This document shows positions 1-11,400 of a DNA stretch of 64,000 nt, in pieces. The position numbers and the translations under genes are program-made. The DNA comes from Morella rubra (lineage: Eukaryota; Streptophyta; Magnoliopsida; Fagales; Myricaceae), in assembly GCA_003952965.2 (NCBI GenBank), contig RXIC02000013.1, positions 310,001-374,000 on the forward strand, written 5' to 3'. The notes below the pieces were generated by a model. The model did not search any database and was not told the DNA's origin. It saw only the letters and a list, made by a program, of their open reading frames with translations. The number at the start of each line of letters is the position of its first letter. The stretch's first letter is position 1.

Positions 1-1712
1 GTCACTATTAAGCGACGTGAGCTGAGCGAATCTATATGTCAATTGGTAATTGTTGGTGTCATGTTTACCGTTAGCCATGTAGATATATGTAGTCAATCAC
101 AAAGTTAAGATTGGACGGAAGAATCTTGTTGGGACAATTAGTTAACCTCAGGGACTCAAAGGGAAAGAATTAAAACTGAAGAACTAAATTGAACAAACTT
201 TAAACCACATAGACCAGCGAACTAATTAAGCCATTTAATTACCTAGGATGCAGTTTGCCTTATGTAAGGGATAAACATATGTAATGATAAGCATCTGTAC
301 ATCTAAGACAATGGAAAGAGGAAGAAACAAGGAACAAATTAAAGACATTATATTCGGTTAATTCATGGGAACCCACATGAGGAAGAATAAGTGCACACTT
401 CATCGATCCTGATCTAGAATTACAAACTTTTATATATGGCAGACAAGATCATCAGATTGCTGACTGCATAGTCTCATTAGACATATACATAATATTAAGG
501 AAAATACATTTTAAAAAATTTGGCTTAATTCTTGATACAATCCCTTTAATATTGATTTTTCACAAATCAGTCCATGTGGTATAATTTTGAACGGACCTAT
601 CTCTGCGGGGTCTAGGATAGACTATCTGACCTCGACAATAGATATTTTGATTCCTACCTCTTATCGATCTTCCATTAGTTGGTTAAGTTTAGTGGTCGAC
701 GGGAGGACTCATATATTTGAAAAATAGATCATAGACATTGGTATGTTAGAAGTTATACTTTAGATGACTGATTTGTTAAAAATAGGTACCACATGGACTA
801 TAGTGATAATTGAGCTTAAATTTTCACAAATTTTCACAAGCCAACGAGTTTTTGTTGTTTCGATCAAGAAATGACAATTTTTTAGCGGGTTCCCAACAAA
901 AGTAGTTAAAAAATTGCCTTTCCTTAACTTGTTGTTTTTAATGTATTTTTGGCGGTTTTTTCTTATGTTTAGAGAGAAAGAATAATTGAAATTTGGAAAG
1001 AAAAAATAATAGAAAATTTGAGTTTGTGAGAAAAAATTTCGAGCGTTTGACTTTTTATGGGGTTAGTAAAAGATTGGTGAAAAAGTTTAAGAATATAATT
1101 GTAAAATGATTTTTATTGGAGTTTGTTAGAAATTAAGGAAATAAACTTTTTTTGATAGAACTGTTTATTGGAATTTGCTAAAAATTAAGAGATTTGAAGT
1201 AGTTTTTTTAATGAAAAAATATTAAGTTGGCGTAAAAAAGTATTAGAAAATTTTGAAATTTAATGTTTGGTTATAAAATTTTTAAATATTTTTAAAAAAA
1301 TTCATAACCAAATATTATACAAGAATTCAATTTTAGCCCCTCCAAGCTATATTTCTATGCAATTGGCCCCCTAATTAAGTTTCGGTTCGTAGTATTTGCG
1401 TATTTGCTTGGATAGGATGTGAAGTAATTTTGTTGCGATGACATGTCAGAATTGTCGTCCACCAATTGTTAATTTAATTTAAAGCCACAAGTCCGTTTTA
1501 TGAAAATGTAGAATCACATAAACTAACATAATTAACCCAAATTTAGAATCACAAGGCCGTTTTGTTGCGATGACATGTCAGAATTGATGGGGAACAGGCA
1601 CTGAAACTGCAGAACTCTAATAAGCAGGGAGATCAAGCTAGTAATTTGATTTAGAGAAAGTAGTTACAACTGAACTCGCTCAGGAGTTTGCTCTGAACTA
1701 AGGACCAAATCT
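1..1712. other. AT-rich intergenic DNA, no gene seen
   Basis: No supported gene on either strand. The only structure seen is a local direct repeat: a 27-base stretch beginning TTTTGTTGCGATGACATG occurs at about 1428-1454 and again at 1560-1586. Related CACAAGnCCGTTTT sequence lies near both copies, so this looks like a small local duplication. Confidence 0.5.
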
Positions 1713-1719
1713 CTAATAA

Positions 1720-2135
1720 ATCACATTTGGGCACATAGGGAGAGTATGACCTAACCAGCCACATTTGTAACAAAAATCCGATAACTCCTCATAATGAAAG
1801 CTAATAAAGGCGTCATGCATTTTAGGTCGAGGAAGAGAAAAACCTTCCATGAGAGAATTACAAATATTAAATCTGACCTTTATGCAGAAGAAACGCTTAC
1901 AAACAATTCCTTCCTGTAGCTGTTCCAGTTCCAGAAGTTGGCCAATAGATGTCCCAATATCATTAATATTTTGTTTGTTCGTATTGGCCATGGACAGCCC
2001 ATGAAGTTGTATCCAAAAAGTAGCCATGGTGAGATCCGGTTCTTCAGCGGTCATCGCAGGCGACCAATGTTGTAGCACCAAAAGATGGCCCTCGAAATTT
2101 CAGGGTGCCATTTGTAAAACTCTCTCCTTATCCTG
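1720..2135 (-). mobile_element. LINE ORF1 fragment (DUF4283 + CCHC knuckle)
   Basis: On the minus strand this reads as a DUF4283-type domain (core around MATFWIQLHGL) followed by a zinc knuckle, CYKCGWLGHTLPMC, the zf-CCHC_4 pattern of plant L1-type LINE ORF1 proteins, which bind the element's RNA. About 120 codons are open. The upstream part continues in frame (RVLQMAP, then a stop, then NFEGHLLVLQHWS), so it is already broken. It lies about 250 bp from a LINE RNase H segment that runs in the opposite direction, which suggests both belong to one rearranged insertion. The family call is from motif pattern; no search was run. Confidence 0.7.
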
Positions 2136-2387
2136 AGTTCTACAGAAGTGAAAAATATAAGTAGAGTTACCCATTGCTTCATTCTTCAAATAAACAGCAA
2201 ATTTCCAGAGCGCAATAATAGTTCCACTAATAATGGCTTTCTCAAGGGACTTCAGATCAATAATTTTACCGATTATAAAAATTTACTAGCCGTGTGTTCA
2301 GCTAGCTCCAAGTTTAAAGTGGTGTCCCACAACATCTCCTCCGTTTTCCCGTGCTATTAAATCAATGGCATCAGTTCGTTTATGTTG

Positions 2388-3379
2388 AATGCTGCGCTGA
2401 TAATGGACGTGCTTTGGTTCTCCCGAAACAAGTTTATCCATGAAGGGTAGTCGGTGGTGGCCTCTGATCTACAGAACTCTCTCTCCCGCCGTTTTTCTGA
2501 ACACTCTACGGCTTGGCTGAAACATAATTCCGGTCCTGCCTTATGTTGGGTTCCTCCCGAACCTTCCTTTATGAAGATCAATTTTGATCTTGCTATTCGT
2601 CAAACCGGATCGTACATAGCTTCTCTTGTAGAGACTCTTTCAGCTTTCTCTGTACTGTGTACATGGAGCAAGTTCGAGCTATGGACCCTCTCCTTGGGAA
2701 AGCAATGGCGGCTGCTCGTGTTGTGGAAATCGCTCTTGAGAAGCTTTGGCCGCGGGTTATTTTTGAGACTGACTCCAAACTGCTTTGGGAGGATATCACG
2801 AATTTACAACAATGCAATTGTTGGAAAATTGAGGATCTGGTTTCTTCTTTGCAGACTGTGTTTAAGGCTCAATCAGCCTGAGCAATTCACTGGGTTCCAC
2901 GCAAACTCAATCAGCAAGCACATATGTTGGCTCATTGGGCAGCGCGTTGTTCTATTTCTGGTTTGATTGATTCTGCATGTATTCCTTTTAATATCCTGTT
3001 TTGTGACTCTGCTTTTCCTATTGCACTCTGTTTCGTCATCACCTCCATTCTCCAACTCAGCATCTCAGTCAGCAACCCAACACGTCATTCTACGGCCAGG
3101 CAGTACGCACCAACTATTGGATACAGAGAATAACTCTGCTGAAGTTTGTTAGCATATTTTCTGTTTCTTGGCATTTCTGTAAATACATAGGAGGCAGTTA
3201 TTCTTCGATTCTTAGGCAAGCATGTATATATTTTTAGTCTTCTGTAATATTTTTTTCAATTCATTCAATACACGAGAGAATTCACTTGTCCATTTCATCA
3301 TCTTTTCCAAAATGCAAAATTTCCTCCGGGTTAAGCTTTTTAATGCAGTGGTTGTTTTTCGAGAAAAAAAAAAAAAAAA
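2388..3379 (+). mobile_element. LINE 3' part: RNase H-like domain, 3' UTR, poly(A)
   Basis: The plus strand shows the end of a plant LINE ORF2. It contains WFSRNKFIHEG, then an RNase H-like (RVT_3) stretch with KINFDLAIRQTGS and, after a frame change, MAAARVVEIALEKLWP and VIFETDSKLLWEDI, and finally the typical HWVPRKLNQQAHMLAHWAA after a stop near 2879. No full reading frame survives. A 3' UTR-like region ends in a run of 17 A at about 3363-3379, the usual LINE tail. With the ORF1 piece at 1720-2135 on the other strand, the two segments are head-to-head, as in a 5'-inverted (twin-primed) insertion. Confidence 0.7.
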
Positions 3380-4261
3380 AGAGGTCTATCATGGGAAGAG
3401 GAAAAAGGTAAAAACCGGAGACAAAAGAGAAAGGAGAAAGGGGGATAACAAACAGTCGGAGACTTTTGGGAAAAAACAAGAAAAGGGGAAGATACGACGC
3501 ACGCAGTAACAGGAGATAAAATGGAATAGAAAAATAGCAACACGTAAGTAACCGGAAGAGGAAAGAAAAAAAAACCGACAGACAAGAAAAGACGCAGAAG
3601 AGAATGTGTGTTCTCTGAAATGGAATACAGTGATAAGAAAAGGGAAAGAAAAAGGATTAATTATAATTTCTCTTTCTAACTATTATTCTATTCTTAAAAA
3701 TATTATAAATTATAACTAGTTATAACTCATTTTTTCAATTAGATTCACTATTTTGACTCAATTTTTTACTCAGATTTTTTCATTACCTGTAATGTTTTTC
3801 TTCCCACGTGAGCAACACGTGGGACTCTCCTTACACGAAAATATCAAATTGTCTCTACTTTTGCTACTTGGTCTAAGAAAATTGTTGTTTTGCCTCTCAA
3901 CACAAATTTATTGGAATCTGATTTTTTGTTTGAAAATAATGCTAAATTTGAAAAAGTAACGGGTATGAGCGATTTGATATTTTTGCACAAAAAGAGTCTA
4001 TGTATTGTTCAAGTGGAATAGAAAAAGTCACGCATAATGACTGAACTATAACAGTAAACGTAGATTAAGAAAGTGAATTGTAACGAGTTATAATTTAATA
4101 AAATTTTTTAGATTAAGATACCAGTTCGAGTAAAAAAATTGTAATTAAATGAAAGAAAAAAAAAATCAGACTCAAAACTAGGATTAAATCCAAGCAGCGT
4201 CAAGAAGAGAACAAAAGGGAGAGAGAAGCTTTCAGAAATTAGAGAGATAAAAAACTATGGG
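3380..4261. other. intergenic DNA, no gene seen
   Basis: Purine-rich (GA-rich) DNA to about 3660 and AT-rich DNA after it. Open frames here are low-complexity (Lys/Arg-rich or Phe/Leu-rich) and match no family I recognise. Confidence 0.5.
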
Positions 4262-4269
4262 TCTTCCGT

Positions 4270-5131
4270 CAGAGGCGGAGGGAGGGGGATCCAAGACATT
4301 GAATTTTTATTTATTTTTTATTTTTTTTATCCTGTAAAACTTAACTTGTAATTAATCAAAATAATGGCTGATATGCTATTAATATACAATTTTGAAATTA
4401 CATTAAAATTGTGAATATTCAGACTAGGTTGTAAAATTGTGATTAGGACATTAGGTTGTGACTTGTGAAATTATATTGATGAATTTTGTTTTGTTTTGTT
4501 TAGATAATGGATAAGTTTTTTATTAAAAAAAAAAATCAGCGGGATTGTCTAATACTCCTAATGTGACTCCTACTTCTGAGACAACAACTAGTTCGAAAAG
4601 ACCTAGTATTTTATTTAGTCCGAATGATATTATTGTTGACTTAGGGTTAAGTAAACTCATTGAAGAATGTGATGTTGGGATTAGAGATTAAGTTCGTAAG
4701 GAGTATTTGATAAAATGTCTTGTTAACCGCTTGGGCATGATTTTCCCAAGAAACAATATGGAAAACGAATGAGGGCTTTTTTGGAAGCATGATTCAAAGA
4801 ATATGAGTGATTGGATGCAGTGTATTGCTTGTGGTATTATCTAATTAGACAAAGTAGATTATCAATATCTGGGGAAGATGCGTTTACATCTACAGGATTT
4901 AGCAATTGAAAATGGGAGTGGAGGTATTTGGGAGTCATGTTGGTGCATTTAATAATCTCAGCAAATAGTACGATATGTGTATTTCAATATAATATATTTT
5001 TAATATTTTTAGTCCTTAATTTTAATATTTTAATTCTAAGATATTTTTTTGCATTACGTAATAAAAAAAATTTCTTATCATTTTTCGTTAGAAGTTGGCC
5101 CCCTTCAAATTGATTCCTAGCTCCCCCACTG
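4270..5131 (+). mobile_element. Non-autonomous hAT transposon with perfect 8-bp TSD
   Basis: The element starts CAGAGGCGGAGGGAGG and ends CCTAGCTCCCCCACTG, giving short imperfect terminal inverted repeats. It is flanked by identical 8-bp direct repeats TCTTCCGT (4262-4269 and 5132-5139), the hAT superfamily signature. Inside, about 4503-4975 is the N-terminal part of a TTF-type zinc-finger hAT transposase: SSKRPSILFSPNDIIVDLGL, VRKEYLIKCLVNRLG, KKQYGKRMRAFLEA, YCLWYYLI, GEDAFTSTGFSN and VFGSHVGAFNNLSK. Several stops and frame changes break it, and the catalytic DDE/dimerisation part is missing, so it could only move with help in trans. A related right end lies at 61648-61814. Confidence 0.85.
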
Positions 5132-5139
5132 TCTTCCGT

Positions 5140-6152
5140 CATGAACTTCAATTATTTTCTAATTTTGGATATGCATTGAACATGTTCACACCTTTCGCGG
5201 CCTGTTCGTTACATATGCAAACAAAAATCACGTTCTTTCGTGCCTCATTCGCCCATGTGCTTGCTTAGCCAAAAAAAAAATGCCCATGCGTCACAGGGAA
5301 TCTTCGAGAAGGATGTTTTCCCGAGTTTATGGGGCTTAAACCGAATTCTCCTTCGGTGGTTCACGTGTTTGAACCCCCTTGAGCTGCTTCTGTTCTATTA
5401 TTATTATTATTTTTGCTTCTTCTGTATTTCCTGATAAAAAAAAAAAGTCATAAACGAGAATACATTGATTACACGTTAGACCCATCAACTCGTCACTTGT
5501 GTCCTGCAATATGTTCAACAATTTCGCAAATCTGCCACGACGAAAAAAAAAAAAAATACTAAATTTGACGAGGCTCTACAATTTTTTTGGAATTTTGCGC
5601 CCCGTCCGCAGGCCCAAAGCATTGGAAATAAATCTAGAACTATTATCCAAGAAAAAAAAAATCTAGAACTACTAGTATATCTCCAAGTGGAAAAAGATAA
5701 TTCTCCTTCCGCTTTCCTAAATATATACACTTTAGTAGCAGAGATTTTCTGGACTCCCGAGAACTATAAGTCTCGTTTGTTTGTTTAAAAAATTATTATT
5801 TTACGTAATTGAAAAGTTTTTAAGAAAATATTTTACTTTTTAGTGTTTGGTTATTTTAAAAAAATATTTTTTAATGTTTGACACATATAATAATTTTCAT
5901 ATTTACATAAAAATATTTAATTACCGTACTGTAGCTTATACTTTTAACTCTCTAGTATTGATTTTTAAGATTTGATCTTGGAGGAATATTTTGATAATTT
6001 TAAATATAGTTTAATAACTAAATCAAATGGAAGACAAGCATTGATCCGAGTGTACTAATTCCAATAAAAAATATTAATTTAGGAAAAAATTTAAACTTAG
6101 ATTATTTTTGTTTGAAAATAATAGAGCCTTCACAATTAATTGATTTGACCTC
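5140..6152. other. AT-rich intergenic DNA
   Basis: No gene supported. There are several A homopolymers and one (TTA)n-like run near 5397-5415. Open frames are short and low-complexity. Confidence 0.5.
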
Positions 6153-6160
6153 ATGTCAAA

Positions 6161-7858
6161 TAGGGGTGTTCAACCAAACCGGGAAATCCCGGTTCCACCG
6201 GCACCGGTACCGAGTTTTCGGTGCCGTTTTGGTGGCCCTTTTTCGCAAAAATCTGGGGATTTAACTGGTTCCCGGTTAAATCGGATTTTTTTTTTAATTT
6301 TTTTTTAAAAAGGTATGCGCTTGCTCCCCTGTCGTCGACCCCTTCGATTTTCCCAAATCAATTTTCATTTTCCTACTTTCAGCCCTACTTTCAGTTTTCC
6401 CTTCTCTCTCTCCTCTCCTTCTTGGTCCCTTGCTCCTTCGCTCTTCTTGGTCCCTTACTCCTTCGCTCTCTGCTTGGCTTTCGCATGGATGACGAACTCT
6501 CTACATTCGTCTACTGAATCCCGAAGTCCAAATGATGCATTTGACTGCAAGCATTGTTTCCACTGTTTGTGGTTTTTTGGTGTTGGCAAAAACCGATGCT
6601 TACTGGGTTGCAAAGTTCTAGGCTGTTTTTGTTTCTCTTCTTTTTTGTACAGTTTTCTTTCTTTACTCCGTGGGAGGAATTTCGTTTATAAGATTGCAAG
6701 ATCTTGCTTGATTTCAATTTAGTTTAAGCTGTAATTTACTGGGGATTTATATGTGAAATTTTGTTTATAATATTGCAAGCTATTGCTTGATTTCAATTTA
6801 GTTTAAGCTGCAATTTATTAATGATTTCTATTTTAGTACTCTCATCTTCTCCTCTCCCTCATTAACTTTTCCCTATTTGTTTGTAATTTTTAGGGTTTTA
6901 GTTTGGGACACTCTGTAGTGAAGCATGGGGGATTCATAGAACTCACACTTGCCAAGGACTTGCAAGGGAAGCTCAGAGGGCTTCGAGGTTTTGGGGTTGC
7001 TAGATAGGTTTGTGAGGACTATTTCTGATTTATAGTCAGTATTGTTTTGGTTGAATTGTTAAAAGTTGTGGTGGCAATGTTTGAAGTTTCGTGCTTCACG
7101 CATAAGGAGAATCTGAACTGCAAAATACTAGAGAAATATCTTCATCCAATTGGAAGAGAATCCGGTATTTTGATTAGGATAGTCTGTTGGTTTTACAGAG
7201 GAATTTAAACTGGGGATTGTTATATGACTGGTGCTTGCTAATAGTTGGCATCTGCTATTCCATAAACACGGACCAGGGTACTGTTTGATGATGCTCTTTT
7301 GTGTGCTGGAGATTGTCATGTTTATTTAGTTCGATAACTTAGCTTCAACAGTTGTTATAAGATGTTGGTTGATTTATGATTTAAACTAAGTTTGTTGCTT
7401 AGATGCTACTTAAGGTTCACAATATGGAATCCAATGTTCCTATTGAATGGTTATATGTTTGGTTTTTGAGTTCCATGTTTCTCCAAGTGACTGCTATATA
7501 TTGTTGGAAAAAAAAAGGACTGGCAGATTGCTATATATTGTGCGTGTGAAATTTTTTGGAGCAATTTTAGTTTCGTACCAGTTAATATTGGAGGTCTCTA
7601 CAATTCGCAGGTCCTATTTTGGATTTTATTAGTTTGGATTTTAGATTCTCATCTTATCTGTGTGTAAAATGCTAAAAAAATGACTCAATATAAATACAGA
7701 TTAACTGGGAATCCCACCGCTAAAACTACCATCGCTAAGGGTTGATTTTTACCCTTAACAGTATAGGTGTAGGTGGTCAATATTTAAAAACTGGCCTATC
7801 CGGTGTAGGTGCTAGTTTTCGTAAAAATCGACACCTACACCGGAGTTGAACAGCCCCA
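6161..7858. mobile_element. Non-autonomous hAT element with perfect 8-bp TSD
   Basis: The left end TAGGGGTGTTCAAC matches the inverted right end GTTGAACAGCCCCA with two mismatches. The flanks are identical 8-bp repeats ATGTCAAA (6153-6160 and 7859-7866), as hAT transposition produces. The ends carry subterminal CCGG/ACCGG-rich repeats (6180-6220; 7795-7845). No transposase is recognisable. The interior has a CT-rich, UTR-like stretch (about 6316-6500), a tandem duplication (6678-6830) and a short ELTLAKDLQGKLRGLRGFG-like reading near 6935-7005 that I do not recognise. It may be captured host sequence carried as cargo. Both ends and the target duplication are well preserved, suggesting a fairly recent insertion. 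Confidence 0.85.
6678..6830. repeat. Two-copy tandem repeat inside hAT element
   Basis: Two imperfect copies of a unit of about 85 bp lie in tandem. Each has TTnGTTTATAAnATTGCAAG, then TTGCTTGATTTCAATTTAG, then TTTAAGCTGnAATTTA. They are a local duplication within the hAT cargo. Confidence 0.75.
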
Positions 7859-7866
7859 ATGTCAAA

Positions 7867-8408
7867 TGTTTGTGAAATATTTAAAAATAAGTAAATTGTA
7901 ATTTATTTTGCGAGCAAACAAACAAACCTACGAAAATTTAGAAGAAACCGACACAGGAACAATGTGTGATCCGGTACACGTGGTCAGCTAGTTTGAGAAC
8001 TGCCCACGAATTGGAAAGTGAACAATGTGTGCTCCTGTCCATGTGATTGGTTGTCGAGTAGTCTGTTGCTTTTCTTCCCTCTTTTGTCCTCTCCTCCATC
8101 AACCGCCGAATAATTTAATACCACCGTCCGTGTTGATGCTCTCTCTGTACATCTCTGTATCTCACAGTGGTCGTGCCTTGTAAGCAAGACAAGCGTCAAA
8201 GTTTGTTAGCAAAAGCAGAATGCCAAAAAAATAATTAAAAATAGGAAAGGAAGCAGAACCACAATCGGCAAATGGCACGCTTGCAATAAATATCATAAAA
8301 AGAAAGAATCTTCAACTCCCAAGTCTCGTCAACTCCAACAGATCTTTGATCTTTCCCATACTTACCATTACCGAGTAGTATTCAACAACCGCCCGCCGGC
8401 GTGCAAAT
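7867..8408 (+). promoter_or_regulatory. 5' flank / promoter region of the SCPL20-like gene
   Basis: The 540 bp between the hAT element and the carboxypeptidase ATG contain no other gene and should hold the promoter and 5' UTR. A TATA-like AATAAATATCATAAAA lies near 8286-8301, about 110 bp before the ATG. The transcription start is not visible. Confidence 0.4.
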
Positions 8409-11400
8409 ATGGCAGAAACGAGCCTTCTTATCATCTACAACGTTTTACTGTACATCTTCTTCAGCTTTATCCTCATCCAATCAGCTCCCCAGAGTGCTCT
8501 CGTTACAGAGATTCCTGGCTTGACTGCCACTCTCCCTTCCAAACATTACTCTGGGTATCTTTCGCTTTTGCTCTTTCGCCAATTCCCAAACTATCTCCTT
8601 CCCTTGTTCTTGGAATTAAGTCTTTATGTTCTTGACTTCTTGGAATTCTTTCTACGACCACATATATATGTATTCTCCTCTTTTCTTTCTTTTTGGAGTT
8701 TCTTTCATGTTAATGCTATGAATTCTTTGGTGGGTTTTTTCTTTTGTCGATGTGGGTATTTGAAGGTACGTGACTATCGACCAGAGCAATGGTAAGAATC
8801 TGTTTTACTACTTTGTGGAATCCGAAAGGAACCCAACGGAGGATCCGGTAGTTCTGTGGCTTAATGGTGGACCTGGGTGCTCCAGCTTCGACGGTTTCGT
8901 GTACGAACACGGTATTGTCATCGTTGAAGTTTCTTCTTCTTCTTATTTTTTCCTTTCCCTTGGATTCCATTATCTCTTGAAATTGGAGGTGCATTTCTAC
9001 GTTACATGAAAGTCCAGTTCCTTTTCATTACGAGTCATATCGGAAAAAATTCAATTTTTTTTTCTGTCGCATTGAGAAAATTAGATTAGAGCTTCTTGAC
9101 GTAGTATCACCTTACATAAATTAATCTAACTCCACTATTTCTGGCGATAGTGTTTCAGTTTATCATTAGCAACAACTAAGACCATAATAATACTGCTACA
9201 ACTTAGATATTGTTGTTACTATCTTGTTAGTTTATCTCAATTACTCCAATAGGCCAGATTAGAATCATTAATTCTATGCCATTTTCATCTCTTCTTGTTG
9301 CTTGGCAGCCTACTGAAGGTGGCTTTTGACTAGTCATGGATCTGAAACAAATCGTATTAGTACTAGTTATTTTTTTTGCCTTCCAATTTCTAGATGCTGC
9401 CTTATTTCCTAGAACTTAAGTTGTGCTCTTGAATTTGGTTAGTTTCTAAACCACTGTTTCTATCCTATTTTCCAGGCCCATTCAATTTCGAACCTGCAGA
9501 GACAAAGGGAGGCCTTCCCAATCTGCATCTCAATCCTTACAGCTGGTCAAAGGTTGACTTCCTTGAACTAATTCCTAGTAAAAAGACAGCATTGATTTTT
9601 TTATTTATTAAAGTAATTGTGAAATGAATTGATGGGGCTTTCATGTGGTTCTGTTTCATTTTCACTATAATTCTGCTTTATGTTTTAGGTTTCCAATATC
9701 ATATATTTGGATTCTCCTGCTGGTGTTGGATTTTCATACTCGAAAAATCAAACTGATTATAGAACTGGCGACCTACAGACTGCCTCTGATACGCACACGT
9801 TTCTCCTCAAGGTGAAAATCGGATTTAATTTGAAAGCCTCACCTACTACTTGAATGTACAGTTGTTTTCTCCATTTTCAGACTACTAGTATGTTGACCTC
9901 TCATTTTCGTGCAACCAGTGGTTTGAGTTGTACCAGGAGTTCCTCTCCAATCCATTTTTCATTGCTGGAGAGTCTTATGCTGGAGTGTATGTGCCAACTT
10001 TAGCTCATGAAGTGGTGAAAGGTATTCTTTCTGATGTTGGAACTTGCATGTGTTGAAATCAAAACTAAGTGGCTATCAAAATTTTCACAGGAATTGATGC
10101 TGGTATAAAGCCAATTCTGAATTTCAAGGTGAGTGTCTTTGGTGTGGTTTTTGGTCAATTTTCAAACTTGTGCCATCAATCTGAATTCATCAAGTACAGG
10201 GTTACATGGTGGGAAATGGAGTTGCTGATGAGCATTTTGATGGCAATGCTCTTGTTCCATTTGCACATGGGATGGGCTTGATCTCAGATGACCTATTTGA
10301 GGTAGGTGGAGTGTTTGAGATGTGATATACCTTTTAATGCCTACTTCATCAACCTCGCATGGGTTTAAAAAAGAAAAATGTGTTCAGATGAAATATTGAA
10401 ATTTTAAACATCTTCATGATTCAAGCCATATTTAAAATTCTAATTTTTCATCCTTTTCCAGACTTTGAATTCACTTGGTTCTGGACACTGTTGTTATTAA
10501 CAGACCTCGTTTTTGCACTGTTTCTCTTCACACAAGTTGAGCTTGCTAATTCCACAACAGGCCTATTTTTCAGTTTGGAATCTCTATTCCAAGTCTCATT
10601 GTTTTCTGACTTAATCTAGATTGCAGGATTTCATATTAAATTGGTTGGAGTTACTTCTATATCTTTTGATCAGCTTGAAGGGAAGAAACTAAATTCGATT
10701 TTATTTTCATATGTAGTAAAGTCTTATGTACATTTCTGGACTGTGAATAGCCTACAAAGACCCAAATAATCGATCGTTGTTTTCTAGTTTTTTTCTTTAC
10801 CGTTTGAAATTCAATTCTCTTATCACCGTGCCATAGTTTCCTTGCCCTGAAACCTACTTCCTAATCGTCCATGCTACATATTACAGGAAGTTAACAATGA
10901 GTGTAGAGGAAACTACTATAATCCCCTTAGTGAAACTTGTCAGAGCAAGCTTGCAAAAGTTGATGAGGTAATAGCTTATTTTCTCTGAAAGTTCATTGAA
11001 AAATTGAAATCCGAGCTATATCCTACTCATTCACTTCTACTTTCTTATCAATCCCAGGACTTGGAAGGCTTAAACATATACGACATACTTGAACCATGCT
11101 ATCATGGCACAGATATAAAGGAGATTACAACTGCTAACATCAAGTTACCATCTAGCTTCCGCCAACTAGGTGAAACTGAGAGGCCTTTTGCTGTGAGAAA
11201 AAGGATGTTTGGTCGTGCCTGGCCTCTTAGAGCTCCTGTGAGAGATGGAATTGTTCCAACTTGGCCACAGCTCCTCAATAGCAACAGTGTTCCCTGCACT
11301 GTAAGTTACATAAATTGCTATAGGTCTTTTTTTCCTTCTGTTCCCCTCCTCTGCTGCAAGTTCTCATGGCTTAATTTGCTTAAGCATGAGTTTAAGGAAT

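Noticed and set aside
3222-3585. Lys-rich plus and Phe-rich minus open frames
   Set aside because: Low-complexity purine/pyrimidine tract after the LINE poly(A), with no protein-like pattern.
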